Source: Thermodesulfobacteriota bacterium (GTDB lineage Bacteria > Desulfobacterota > Desulfobacteria > Desulfobacterales > Desulfosudaceae). From it: a stretch of DNA of 64,000 bases. The translations under genes were made by a program, and so were the position numbers. This document shows, one piece after another, positions 1 to 7,711 of the stretch. Every line of letters begins with the position of its first letter. The first letter of the stretch is position 1. Under the pieces are notes generated by a model. That model saw nothing but the letters and a program-made list of their open reading frames with translations, searched no databases and had not been told where the DNA came from. The stretch is from positions 310,001-374,000 of the forward strand of contig JBFMDX010000002.1 in NCBI GenBank assembly GCA_040753795.1. Direction: 5' to 3'.

Positions 1-447
1 ACCAGCGGGGGCGGCATGGTCGGCGACCGGGATGTGCTGATTCCGGTTCCGGAATCCATTGAGCGAATTCACCGGAGAAAACATTTTCGCATCAGATGCC
101 ACCCGGCGGCACTGCTGAAAGCCAAAACCGACGGGGGTGAGGTGGCGATGAAGATGGTCGATATCAGCCAGGGCGGCTCACTGGTCATGTTCCCGGACAA
201 CAAGGGCCGGATGCTGGCCAAGGGACAGATCCTGATGAACATCCGGATCATGCTCCTGCCCGGTGAAAAGGAAGAGGAGTCGCTGCGGGTCGGCCGGGCC
301 GAAGTCCGGAGCGTGTCCCTTGAGCCCAAAAGCGGCCTCTATCATTTCGGGCTGATGTTCGCCGATCTGAACCAGCGGGAAGAAAAAGCCATCAAAGACC
401 GGATTTATGTGGATCAGCGGCAGACGCTGAGAAAAAAATCCATGTAA
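1..447 (+). CDS. PilZ domain protein (5' end outside window)
   Basis: The reading frame is open at the window edge, so the first codons are missing; an internal ATG at 16 is probably not the true start. The visible 148 or so residues form one PilZ domain, the c-di-GMP receptor fold: the arginine motif RRKHFR lies near visible residue 26 and the DISQGGS motif about 30 residues later. PilZ proteins of this type tune motility, exopolysaccharide or transcription in answer to c-di-GMP. Nothing downstream reveals a partner, since the next genes are an unrelated toxin-antitoxin pair. What lies N-terminal (for example a YcgR-N domain) cannot be seen. Confidence 0.85.
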   Translation, partial: TSGGGMVGDRDVLIPVPESIERIHRRKHFRIRCHPAALLKAKTDGGEVAMKMVDISQGGSLVMFPDNKGRMLAKGQILMNIRIMLLPGEKEEESLRVGRAEVRSVSLEPKSGLYHFGLMFADLNQREEKAIKDRIYVDQRQTLRKKSM

Positions 448-771
448 TTTTATATGTGTCCTTTTCTTTGGCGCAAAGAAAAGGACCAAAAAAAACATTG
501 CCCGACAGCGCGGCTTCCCTCGCGCGGCCGCTTTTTTCGGCGCGGGCAGAAACTCGCTTGGGGATTTTTTTCATAACCGGGTTTCCGGTTTTATTACTTC
601 CTCACTTTATTGTGCTTCATCAGAGCTCGGCGCTCAAACAGTCTGCCCCCTTTCTCCGAAAAAACCAACCGCGCTCGGCAGCGCTGTAACGGGCGGGGGA
701 GCACCATCCCGTCTCCCACTTTCGGAACCCCCGCTGGGCGGTGATTCCTCCGCGCATCAACGCTGACGTTA
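448..771. repeat. Hairpin-rich non-coding stretch, probable dispersed repeat
   Basis: About 380 bases without a credible gene. It starts with a perfect 12-bp inverted repeat (458-469 with 475-486, loop GGCGC), followed by an A-rich run, and then a second hairpin GCGGC/GCCGC (510-514 with 527-531) ending in six T. The pair can terminate transcription from the PilZ gene and, by its symmetry, also from the other side. A 77-codon frame over 456-689 lacks a ribosome site and looks like chance. Arrangement and composition resemble dispersed intergenic repeats of proteobacterial genomes, which is inference; copy number cannot be judged from one window. I see nothing further between about 570 and 771. 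Confidence 0.5.
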
Positions 772-823
772 TTGACAAACTTGTTCAGAACATGTACTGT
801 TATCGTGTACATAAAATCAGGAG
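772..823 (+). promoter_or_regulatory. yefM-yoeB promoter with TGTACA operator repeats
   Basis: A near-ideal sigma-70 promoter: TTGACA at 772-777, a 17-base spacer and TACTGT at 795-800. Over and just after the -10 box lie TGTACT (793-798) and a perfect TGTACA (806-811), 13 bases apart. TGTACA is the core of the known YefM-YoeB operator in E. coli, so these are probable autoregulatory sites. AGGAG at 819-823 is the ribosome site, six bases before the antitoxin ATG. Confidence 0.7.
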
Positions 824-829
824 ATAATC

Positions 830-1108
830 ATGGCAATTCAAACAACATATACTCAAGCCCGGGCAGGCCTGGCTTCTTTATTGGATGCCGTCACCGAAAA
901 CCGGGAAGTCGTAATTATCCAGCGACGTGGTCGTGAAGATGTGGCCATGATAACCGCTGACGAGTTGGCTGGTGTGCTCGAAACAGCGCACCTTCTCCGG
1001 TCACCCCGAAACGCAAAAAGACTGCTTACAGCGCTTGAAAGAGTCCGTAAAGGATCAGGTTCCCCTCAAAAGATTGATGACCTTCGAAAAGAGGTCGGCT
1101 TTGAGTAA
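830..1108 (+). CDS. yefM: YefM/Phd-family antitoxin
   Basis: A 92-residue antitoxin of the Phd/YefM family. The N-terminal half has the dimeric DNA-binding fold (TTYTQARAGLASLLD..., VVIIQRRGREDVAMI, then a helix starting ADELAG), and the charged C-terminal tail is the part that normally wraps and inhibits the toxin. It has its own promoter with TGTACA operators and AGGAG six bases before the ATG. Its stop codon overlaps the start of the downstream YoeB-like toxin, the usual translational coupling of these modules. The family role is to neutralise the RNase and to repress the operon. Identification is firm at family level. Confidence 0.9.
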   Translation: MAIQTTYTQARAGLASLLDAVTENREVVIIQRRGREDVAMITADELAGVLETAHLLRSPRNAKRLLTALERVRKGSGSPQKIDDLRKEVGFE

Positions 1109-1397
1109 GAAGGAGAGAACCCCATCTGGTACTAAACAACTGAAAGAATCTGTATTCCAACCAGAATTCAGAGAGGATCTGCGGTACTGGGTGGAGACTG
1201 ATCGCAAGACAGCTCTTCGAGTTTTTCAACTGATCGAGGCGATTATGCGAGACCCCTTTCAGGGTATTGGTAAGCCTGAACCGCTTAAGTTTTTAGGCGC
1301 TGGTGTCTGGTCTCGTCGGATAACGCAGGAACATCGGCTGGTTTATGTCGTTGAACATGATAAAGTCGATTTTGTGCAAGCACGTTATCATTATTGA
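1101..1397 (+). CDS. yoeB: YoeB-like mRNA endonuclease toxin, TTG start
   Basis: Ribosome-dependent RNase of the RelE/YoeB family, here 98 residues. The frame has no ATG in the right place; TTG at 1101 overlaps the antitoxin stop by eight bases and fits the expected size. Family landmarks are present: FQPEFREDLRYW near the start, KPEPLKF, the SRRITQEHRLVY segment holding the catalytic arginine and histidine, and the aromatic C-terminus ARYHY. Starting further upstream would add about 43 residues that only overlap the antitoxin in another frame. Function in mRNA cleavage at the ribosomal A site is known for the family; activity of this copy is inferred from intact motifs. Confidence 0.88.
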   Translation: MSKKERTPSGTKQLKESVFQPEFREDLRYWVETDRKTALRVFQLIEAIMRDPFQGIGKPEPLKFLGAGVWSRRITQEHRLVYVVEHDKVDFVQARYHY

Positions 1398-1477
1398 AAA
1401 TCAACAAGCCGTCAACCTATCGTCTTCTGAGAACAAAAGGATATAATAAAAAAACCAATCAAGGCGGGAAGAACACC

Positions 1478-2335
1478 ATGCCGTTTTTAAACAGAGACAA
1501 CGCATCCATATATTATGAGGATACCGGGGCTGGTGAGCCGGTGGTGGCCGTTCACGGCCTGATCGAAAACACCGCCTACTGGAACCTTTCCGGGATAACC
1601 GGCCGGCTGACAATGGCCGGGTATCGGGTGGCGGCCATGGACATGCGCGGCCATGGCCGCACCGTGACGGCGGGCGAACCGGCCGGTGATGACGCCGAAA
1701 CCGTGGCCGCGGATTTTGAAGCACTGGCCGATCATCTCGGCCTGGGCCGCTTTTACCTGCTGACCCATTCTACCGGCGGTTTCGCGGCCTCCCGCTGGGC
1801 CATGAACAACAGCGCCCGTCTGGCCGGGCTGATCCTGACCAACACCAGTTCGGCCACCAGCCCGTTCCCGGGCACAAAGGAGCAACGGGATCAGTTCTAT
1901 GAAAAGTTTGCCGCCAGTTTTGAAAAACAGACCTGGGAACAGATCATAGAATACGTCAAGCGCAAGCCCTTTCCCTTTTTCCGGGGGATCGCCGAGACGA
2001 CGGACAACGCCGTCATGTGGGACAAGGCTTTTGAGATGATCCGTATCGGCGACCGGAACCGTATCGCCGCTTTTGTCCGGTCTTTTTACCGGGACCCGGA
2101 CATGATGGTGGCGGGATTGAAAAAGATTGCCTGCCCGGTGCTGATCATTGTCGGGGAAAAGGACGATCTGTTTATCGAACCGTCCCGGATCATGGCGCAA
2201 CATATCCCCGACTGCCGCTATGTGATGTTTGAAGACATCGGCCATATGACCGCCATCGAGGCCCCGGACCGCCTGGCGGACGAACTGCTCCGCTTTCTGA
2301 CCGCCCACCCGGTGAACCGGGCAGACACTGCCTGA
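1478..2335 (+). CDS. Alpha/beta hydrolase
   Basis: A 285-residue cytoplasmic alpha/beta-hydrolase. Visible elements are the oxyanion strand AVHGLIENT, the DMRGHGRT loop, the nucleophile elbow THSTGG (serine about residue 98, replacing the common GHSxG), the acidic residue in GEKDDLF and the catalytic histidine in DIGHMTAIEAP. I chose ATG 1478, preceded by GGCGGGAAG; a longer frame from 1394 overlaps the toxin end and adds non-family sequence. Such enzymes include esterases, epoxide or haloalkane hydrolases and meta-cleavage product hydrolases; the substrate cannot be told. It stands alone, transcribed toward the convergent corrinoid operon. Confidence 0.82.
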   Translation: MPFLNRDNASIYYEDTGAGEPVVAVHGLIENTAYWNLSGITGRLTMAGYRVAAMDMRGHGRTVTAGEPAGDDAETVAADFEALADHLGLGRFYLLTHSTGGFAASRWAMNNSARLAGLILTNTSSATSPFPGTKEQRDQFYEKFAASFEKQTWEQIIEYVKRKPFPFFRGIAETTDNAVMWDKAFEMIRIGDRNRIAAFVRSFYRDPDMMVAGLKKIACPVLIIVGEKDDLFIEPSRIMAQHIPDCRYVMFEDIGHMTAIEAPDRLADELLRFLTAHPVNRADTA

Positions 2336-2444
2336 CTCAACCCGCCGTCGATTCCGGGACGATGCCGCGTTTTACATTCCCTTGAGCCAGCGAATCCTTG
2401 AGCCCTCAGCCTTCGCACTGAAGTCAATGAAAGCCCAAAGATTT

Positions 2445-3155
2445 TTATCGGTTGCCGCCGGCTTCATAAGGTGAGCGCCGGTGGGCGCACTCCCTGACGC
2501 AGAGATAGCAGGGGCTGACGGTGGGCATGGTTTTGGCCGCGATGATCGCCCCGCTCACTGATTTGCGGGGAATCATCAACCCTGTAGACGATACGTGAAT
2601 GCCAATGGTTCCCGGCCTAAGGAAAGGGATAAGGGCCTCCTGCCCTTCTTTCAGGGGCCAATCGCAGTAGCCCGGGCTGAACCGGGCGCTGGATTGCCAT
2701 CCCTTGTCCCTGTAATAACGCCCCACCTCCTGCTGGATTCGGTCGGCATACATCTCGGCCAGCACGGAAGCCGCGGCGTCGAGCATCAGCGCCTTGAGCA
2801 TGGCGGCTTTGCCCAGTTCTCTGATCCGGTCGTCGATGGCGCCGCCCAGGGTGACCGCGAAACAGCAGAGCTCGCGGATGTCTATCATGCGGGCAGCCAG
2901 CCGCGTCCAGTTGACGGTTTCCAGTCTCAGGCCGTTTCCGTTTATGGCGGTTTTTTCCAGGCCGGAAAAATCCGTTGCCCGACACATCGATTCCACCCGG
3001 GCAAGCCGGAGGCATTCTTCGATGCCCTCTTTTATCTGAGCAGAGATATGATCGCTGACCGCCTCCGGGCCGGGGTATCCCAGGTGACGGATGGCACCGG
3101 TCAGGATATCCCTGGCCAGGGGAGGCGTCAGTTTGAGCGAAATGTTATTTGCCAT
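2445..3155 (-). CDS. MetH activation-domain-like protein for a corrinoid methyltransferase
   Basis: A 236-residue protein resembling the S-adenosylmethionine-binding reactivation domain of cobalamin-dependent methionine synthase, seen in SPGYCDWPL, then GI.VSSTGLMIPRKSVSG. In MetH this domain rescues cob(II)alamin by reductive methylation; stand-alone copies sit beside UroD-type methyltransferases and corrinoid proteins, as here. The C-terminus carries CYLCVREC (CxxCxxxC), a possible metal or Fe-S site. ATG 3155 overlaps the true end of the methyltransferase (3145) by 11 bases, which supports readthrough of that gene's TGA; a longer start at 3176 is also open. Probable role: keeping the operon's corrinoid protein active. 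Confidence 0.8.
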   Translation of the reverse strand: MANNISLKLTPPLARDILTGAIRHLGYPGPEAVSDHISAQIKEGIEECLRLARVESMCRATDFSGLEKTAINGNGLRLETVNWTRLAARMIDIRELCCFAVTLGGAIDDRIRELGKAAMLKALMLDAAASVLAEMYADRIQQEVGRYYRDKGWQSSARFSPGYCDWPLKEGQEALIPFLRPGTIGIHVSSTGLMIPRKSVSGAIIAAKTMPTVSPCYLCVRECAHRRSPYEAGGNR

Positions 3156-4338
3156 TGTAGTAGCCGTATTTGACAACCGCCTGAACCATCGCCCGGATGG
3201 TTTCCGCTTTCGCGTTGGGCGGGATCTCTCAGCCGCCGGCCAGGATGAAGCCGCCTCCCCGGCCGACCTCCTCGATCAGGCGGTGGCAGTACTCCTCCAC
3301 CTCGGCGACCGTGCCGGTGACCAGCTTGGCAGCCGGTACGTCGCCGAAGATACACATGTGGTCGCCGATCTCCTGCTTGGCCGCGAAAATATCGGTCAGC
3401 CCGTCCAGCTGGATAATGATTTTTTTAGCGGGCAGGCGGCGCAGGGTTTTGAGATTTTTCAGCCAGTCGCCGTCGCAGTGCAGAATGGGCGTCAGGCCGG
3501 CGTCGATGACGCGGTTGACGATGATTTCCAGGCTGGGAAAAGCCAGTTCGGTGAACTGCTTGGGAGAGATAAAGCTGTTGGAGGTGCGGTGGCAGTAACA
3601 CTGAACCGTGGGCACCCCGGTAAGCTTACAGAACAAAATAGCGGAATCAGCAAAGTTGCGGGCCAGATGGGTGGCGGCCCGGCCGATTTTTTCCGGCCGC
3701 TTGAACAGGTCGGCAGAAAAGTTGATGACGTTGCGGGCCTGGGAAAAAGTGTCAAAGGGCATTTCCGCCTGGTAGCCGATCTGGACGACGGCCCCCTGGC
3801 TGCGCCACCATTTGAAATCACTGCGCCAGAACAGCATCTGGCCGATGAGTCCTCTGGCCATCATGGCGAGTATGGCCGGCATTCCTTTGCCCTGGGCTTC
3901 CTGGCTGAACCGGGGCAGCATGCGCAGCCGGAAGAGCATGTCCGCCAGCAGCGGCGAGGACTGGATCGCCCGGTCATAATCTTCGGGCTCCATGTACTGA
4001 ATCTCGTCGATCTTGGACATGGCGTTTTCTTCCAGTTCGATGCCGGGCCAGAGTTCCCGCATCATCATTACATAATTATACAGCAGTCGGGAGTAAGGGT
4101 TGATGTTGTAATAGATGTCCCAGGGACCGATCTCCTCCCAGACCTGTTTCATCACTCTTTTATATGTCGTCTGATCGCTCATGTACTGACTCATTTTGAC
4201 CCCGGCGTGAATCGGGGCGTAATAGTAGAGCATCAGGGACAGGGGCACCCTGTCCGGTTTTTCCAGGCGGACCACGGCGTCAAACCGCTGCTGGGCCGTC
4301 ATGGTGTCCCGGGGGTAGAGCTTTCTGGCTGTGTTCAT
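3145..4338 (-). CDS. UroD-family corrinoid methyltransferase, probable selenoprotein (Sec370)
   Basis: Uroporphyrinogen-decarboxylase-like methyltransferase (MtaA/CmuA clan), about 397 residues if the TGA at 3229-3231 is read as selenocysteine. The conventional frame stops after 369 residues in FILAGG. The same frame continues for 27 codons, starting EIPPNAKAE and ending YYNGK, then TAA at 3145. Family members have Cys at the TGA position (GCEIPP-type motif), where it binds the catalytic zinc; the other likely ligands are in LHCDGDW (His287, Asp289). ATG 4338 follows GGAGG and overlaps the corrinoid protein stop as ATGA. Role: methyl transfer to or from the corrinoid protein; substrate unknown. 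Alternatives are a sequencing error (TGC/TGT to TGA) or a recent nonsense mutation. Confidence 0.75.
3229..3231 (-). other. In-frame TGA, candidate selenocysteine codon
   Basis: The TGA falls between GG and EIPPNAK, at the family's conserved zinc-binding cysteine. About five bases further on in the mRNA, CCGC and GCGG can pair around an 11-base loop, with an alternative CGC-GAAA-GCG hairpin inside it. This sits within the distance range of bacterial SECIS elements but is weaker than the one in selD; it was judged by eye only. Confidence 0.6.
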
Positions 4339-5006
4339 GCAACGCCTCCTTTTATCTCCCCGTCGGTCAGGTTTTTGAGAATGGTGATGCCTTCGTAGGC
4401 GTCCCGGGTTTGAAAATCAACGCCCAGTTTCTGAATCAGGCTTTGTTCGGTGGCGCCGCCGCCGAGGATAATGCGGGTGTTTTTTCTCAGTCCTTTTTTC
4501 TCCATAAGGGAAACGATCTGTTCAATGGTGCCGAAGGTAGTCGTCAGCAGAGAAGAGAGGCCCAGAATGGGGGCGCCGGTCTTCTCCAGGCTGGCGATGA
4601 AGGCTTCCGGCGGGACGTCCACGCCCAGGTTGTGGACGGCGTACCCGCTGGCTTCGGCCAGAACCGCGAAGATGTCCTTGCCCAGGTCGTGAATATCGCC
4701 CTTGGGGGTGCCCAGCACGATCTCGGCAATGGCCGGGCCGCTGTCGCCGGCGTGCATGGCGCTTTTGACCTTGCGGCTGGCGGTCTTGAACATCTCTCCG
4801 GCCATGACCAGGTGGGGCAGGTAATATTCTCCCTTTTCGAACTTTTCACCGATCTCGGCCATGGCCGGGGTGCAGGTGTCCAGAAACATCCGGACGGTGA
4901 CGCCGGCAGCCAGCATGCTGTCCGCCTCCCGGTCAATGGCGTCGATGTCAAAGCCGAGAAATTTTTCCCGGAATGACGTTACGGCCTTTAATTGCTGATC
5001 GTTCAT
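4335..5006 (-). CDS. Corrinoid (B12-binding) methyl-carrier protein
   Basis: A 223-residue corrinoid protein of the MtaC/MtbC/MttC type. The N-terminal helical cap spans roughly residues 1-85 and the Rossmann-like B12 domain the rest. The lower cobalt ligand is His106 in GDIHDLGKDI, the DxHxxG signature; a later LGLSSLLTTT and LGGGA fit the same fold. It shuttles a methyl group on cobalt between a substrate methyltransferase and the UroD-type enzyme encoded directly after it with a 4-base overlap. GGAGGG precedes the ATG. No MtaB/MttB-like substrate enzyme is visible nearby, so the first methyltransferase is either elsewhere or the downstream enzyme does both jobs. Confidence 0.93.
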   Translation of the reverse strand: MNDQQLKAVTSFREKFLGFDIDAIDREADSMLAAGVTVRMFLDTCTPAMAEIGEKFEKGEYYLPHLVMAGEMFKTASRKVKSAMHAGDSGPAIAEIVLGTPKGDIHDLGKDIFAVLAEASGYAVHNLGVDVPPEAFIASLEKTGAPILGLSSLLTTTFGTIEQIVSLMEKKGLRKNTRIILGGGATEQSLIQKLGVDFQTRDAYEGITILKNLTDGEIKGGVA

Positions 5007-5061
5007 GGTACCCTCCAGTTAGTAACCGACGTTGATGAGTGTTTGTACTGATGGTTCAATA

Positions 5062-5769
5062 TTAAAAGGTCTCCTTATGTTTTTGTTTTCCGGCCGATGC
5101 CGGTTTCTTCTTTCCCGGCGGCGCTGCCTCAGGTGTTGCCTGCGCGGGTTGCTCCTGTTTCAGCACCAGGTAAAACATGCTGGTGAAAATCCGTTCCAGG
5201 GAAATGCGATCTTCCAGGATTGACATGTAAATATGGCCTTCGGTCAGGGAAAGCAGAAGCAGAGATATGGCCGCGCAGTCCGTGGTTTCCGGCAGAAAAC
5301 CACCCCGGACGGCCTGACCGATAAGTTTTTCCAGAAGGACGAGGACATGCCGGTAATGATCATTGACCCGCCGGGAAAAATTCTCATGGGCGTCGCCGCT
5401 GTTGTGCAGGGAGCAGAAGTGGACCAGCTTGTTGAGCCTGTCATTTTTTCTGAATATGTCCAGATAGTTCCATAGCGTTCCGTAGAATTTGTCGATAAAC
5501 GGTTCGTCCCGTTCCGCCGCTTGGGTCAGCAGCTCGATGTACTGGTTCATGCAGGTGTCGATCAGCTCCGAAAGGAGGGCGGCCTTGTTTTCCCAGTACC
5601 AGTAGATGAGCGACTTGCTGACCCCGGCCTCTTCAGCCAGGTCGTCCATGGTGGACTGCTGATATCCTTTGGAGGAAAACAGGTTGATGGCGGCTTCCTT
5701 GATCTGGGCGCGCCGCTGCTGCTCCTTTAAATTCCTTCTCAATCCCAGGGTGTGCTTGGTTACGGCCAT
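5062..5769 (-). CDS. TetR-family regulator of the corrinoid operon
   Basis: A 235-residue TetR repressor. The helix-turn-helix is clear: IKEAAINLFSSKGY, STMDDLAEEAGVSKSLIYWYW. The ligand domain follows, and the C-terminal 35 residues are Ala/Pro/Lys-rich and probably disordered. I prefer ATG 5769 over the GTG at 5784 because GTGGAAAG then serves as ribosome site and the remaining sequence starts like the family. A 26-bp dyad lies just upstream, and it lies 55 bases before the corrinoid protein gene, so it probably controls that operon, itself and perhaps the divergent dehydrogenase. The inducer is unknown. Confidence 0.88.
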   Translation of the reverse strand: MAVTKHTLGLRRNLKEQQRRAQIKEAAINLFSSKGYQQSTMDDLAEEAGVSKSLIYWYWENKAALLSELIDTCMNQYIELLTQAAERDEPFIDKFYGTLWNYLDIFRKNDRLNKLVHFCSLHNSGDAHENFSRRVNDHYRHVLVLLEKLIGQAVRGGFLPETTDCAAISLLLLSLTEGHIYMSILEDRISLERIFTSMFYLVLKQEQPAQATPEAAPPGKKKPASAGKQKHKETF

Positions 5770-5791
5770 TTGGTTGCTTTCCACTGATTCT

Positions 5792-5817
5792 TTATATTGA
5801 CTGTATGTTCAATATAA
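5792..5817. promoter_or_regulatory. Probable TetR operator dyad
   Basis: A perfect 9-bp inverted repeat, TTATATTGA (5792-5800) and TCAATATAA (5809-5817), with an 8-base spacer, in the tetR/dehydrogenase intergenic region. Size and placement match a TetR autoregulatory operator. A related half, CTGATGGTTCAATATTA, occurs at about 5049-5065 across the tetR stop codon, before the corrinoid operon. Confidence 0.65.
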
Positions 5818-5987
5818 GAAAAAATCTGGCTGACTGTCAAGAAAAAAATATTGTTTCGTGAAAAGAGATAACGCAAATAGTGTATTGACAGGCCGGTCCG
5901 CCTGTGAGAAAAAAACTAAACAGTCGTAGAAATTTTGTGCAGGGTAAAGCCGGAACTCTTTTGGCGGCGAAAGGCAGGAGGAAGAAG

Positions 5988-6833
5988 ATGAAGCGGTTTC
6001 CGGAAAAACGGGTGGTGATCACCGGCGCGGGCAGCGGGTTCGGCCGTGCTCTGGCCCTGGTGTTCGCCGGAAAGCGGTGGCGGGTCGGCGTTTCGGACAT
6101 CAACGAGCAGCGGGCCGATGAAACGGTCGAACTGGTCAAAAAAGCCGGGGGCTCGGGTAACAAGCGGATCTGTGACGTCACCGACCCGGAGCAGATTGAT
6201 GCCATGGCGGCCCACTACGTGAAAGAGTGGGGCGGCGTGGATATCGTCGTCAACAACGCCGGCGTGGCCGGCGCCGGGTACATGGAGGAAATCTCCCTTA
6301 ATCAGTGGAAGTGGATGCTCGACGTGGACCTGATGAGTGTCATTTACGGCTGCCGCACCTTCATTCCCATTCTGGCCGGGCAGGGGAAGGGCCATATCGT
6401 CAACATGGCCTCGTCGGCCGGCATCGCCTCCTTTGCCGAGATGAGCTGCTACAACGTGCCCAAGGCCGCCGTCATATCCCTGTCTGAAACCCTGCGCATG
6501 GAACTGGCCACGAAAAACATCGGGGTCACGGTGGTGGCGCCGACCTTTTTCAAGACCAACCTCATGGACCAGTTCAAGTCGCCCCGGGAACGGCAGGCCA
6601 ATATGGCCGGCGCGTTTTTTGAAAAATCAAAAGTGACCGCGGAGGACGTGGCCCGGCACGCCTTCCGCTGCGTGGAGAAGAAAAAATTCTACGCCATCTG
6701 TCAGCTGGACGGCAAAGCCATCTGGCTGATGAAGCGGCTTTTTCCGGAAACCTACCTGCGGGTGTCCGGGCTTATTTACAAGACGAAGATTTTTGACCGG
6801 TATCTGAACGCCGGCGGGAACGGAATAAAATGA
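5988..6833 (+). CDS. Short-chain dehydrogenase/reductase
   Basis: A 281-residue classical SDR. It shows the cofactor loop TGAGSGFG near residue 14, the NNAG motif, the catalytic serine region MASSAGIASF and the active-site YNVPK (YxxxK), followed by a long substrate loop. ATG 5988 follows GGAGGAAGAAG; an earlier frame from 5904 has no ribosome site. The stop overlaps the next gene's ATG (ATGA), so the two form an operon. The mix of an SDR with a ferredoxin-nitroreductase divergent from a methyl-transfer operon hints at a shared catabolic or detoxifying route, but the alcohol or ketone substrate is unknown. Confidence 0.9.
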   Translation: MKRFPEKRVVITGAGSGFGRALALVFAGKRWRVGVSDINEQRADETVELVKKAGGSGNKRICDVTDPEQIDAMAAHYVKEWGGVDIVVNNAGVAGAGYMEEISLNQWKWMLDVDLMSVIYGCRTFIPILAGQGKGHIVNMASSAGIASFAEMSCYNVPKAAVISLSETLRMELATKNIGVTVVAPTFFKTNLMDQFKSPRERQANMAGAFFEKSKVTAEDVARHAFRCVEKKKFYAICQLDGKAIWLMKRLFPETYLRVSGLIYKTKIFDRYLNAGGNGIK

Positions 6834-7699
6834 TTACTATCCGGAAAACAGCCGACCGGTGCACCGGGTGCATGCTGTGCGTACAGGAGTGCGTGGCCGG
6901 CGTCTGGCGGGAAGTGAATGGCGAACCGCAACCGGTCTTTCCCCAGATGTGCAACGCCTGCGGCCATTGCCTGGCGGTCTGCCCGGCCGGGGCTGTTCGC
7001 CATTCGCTTCTGGACGAAGCCCGGGTCCGGCGGGTAAACCGCAAGCGGCTCGATCCGGAGGTCTATGCCGAAATCGTGACCTCCCGCCGCAGTATCCGGC
7101 GGTTCAAGGACCAGCCGGTGGATCGGGAAACCATCGAAAAGGTCATCGATCTGGCCCGTTTTTCGCCCACGGCCAGCAACACCCAGAACGTGGCCTATAC
7201 GATCGTGACCGACCGGAAGGTGATGGCGAAGGTCGCGGCTTATGTTTTCGGATTCGGCCTGCGCCTGTGGAAACTGTCTGATTCCGCCGTCGGCAAACTT
7301 CTGCTGACGGTTTTTAAGGATACCGGAGTCGCCCGCACCGTCAATCGGTACCTGCGCGCCATGGAATATTATCAGGTCCAGTCCCGGGCCGGCCGGGACT
7401 ATATCCTGCACAACGCGCCGGTCCTGATCCTGATCAGTACGCCCAAGGGGGCGGCCTTCGGACCGGACAACTGCAATATCGCCGGGACCAACATGATGAA
7501 TTACGCCCATTCCCTGGGGCTGGGAACCTGTTACATCGGGTTTCTGGTGCTGATGCTCAAGCGCAGCCGCAGGCTTCGTCGGCTGCTGAAGATCCCGGCC
7601 GACCGGCGGATTCATGTTTGCCTGGTAATGGGGTATCCCGCCTATACTCACGCCTTTACCGCTTTTCGGAAAAATCCCGCCGTCGAATGGCTGGCGTAA
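6830..7699 (+). CDS. Ferredoxin-nitroreductase fusion protein
   Basis: A 289-residue protein joining an N-terminal bacterial ferredoxin domain (two 4Fe-4S motifs: CTGCMLCVQEC near residue 13 and CNACGHCLAVCP near 41) to an FMN-dependent nitroreductase domain starting at SRRSIRRFKDQPV. The middle holds SPTASNTQN and the C-terminal half GLGTCYIGF, usual in this family. The electron path would run from ferredoxin clusters to FMN. Common in anaerobes, with unassigned physiological substrates. It overlaps the SDR gene by four bases, indicating coupled expression. Confidence 0.9.
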   Translation: MITIRKTADRCTGCMLCVQECVAGVWREVNGEPQPVFPQMCNACGHCLAVCPAGAVRHSLLDEARVRRVNRKRLDPEVYAEIVTSRRSIRRFKDQPVDRETIEKVIDLARFSPTASNTQNVAYTIVTDRKVMAKVAAYVFGFGLRLWKLSDSAVGKLLLTVFKDTGVARTVNRYLRAMEYYQVQSRAGRDYILHNAPVLILISTPKGAAFGPDNCNIAGTNMMNYAHSLGLGTCYIGFLVLMLKRSRRLRRLLKIPADRRIHVCLVMGYPAYTHAFTAFRKNPAVEWLA

Positions 7700-7711
7700 A
7701 AAAGGCGTGGG

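Noticed and set aside
456-689. A 77-codon plus-strand frame in the repeat region
   Set aside because: Begins inside the palindrome, with no ribosome site or domain.
1487-2308. A 273-codon minus-strand frame over the hydrolase
   Set aside because: Antisense shadow; the plus-strand protein has catalytic motifs.
3229-3231. Pseudogene or frameshift explanation for the TGA
   Set aside because: The same frame continues with conserved family sequence and the next gene overlaps its end, so a frameshift is not needed; a single-base error remains possible.
3091-4398. A 435-codon plus-strand frame across the methyltransferase gene
   Set aside because: It is antisense to a gene with clear family motifs; it has low-complexity content and no ribosome site.
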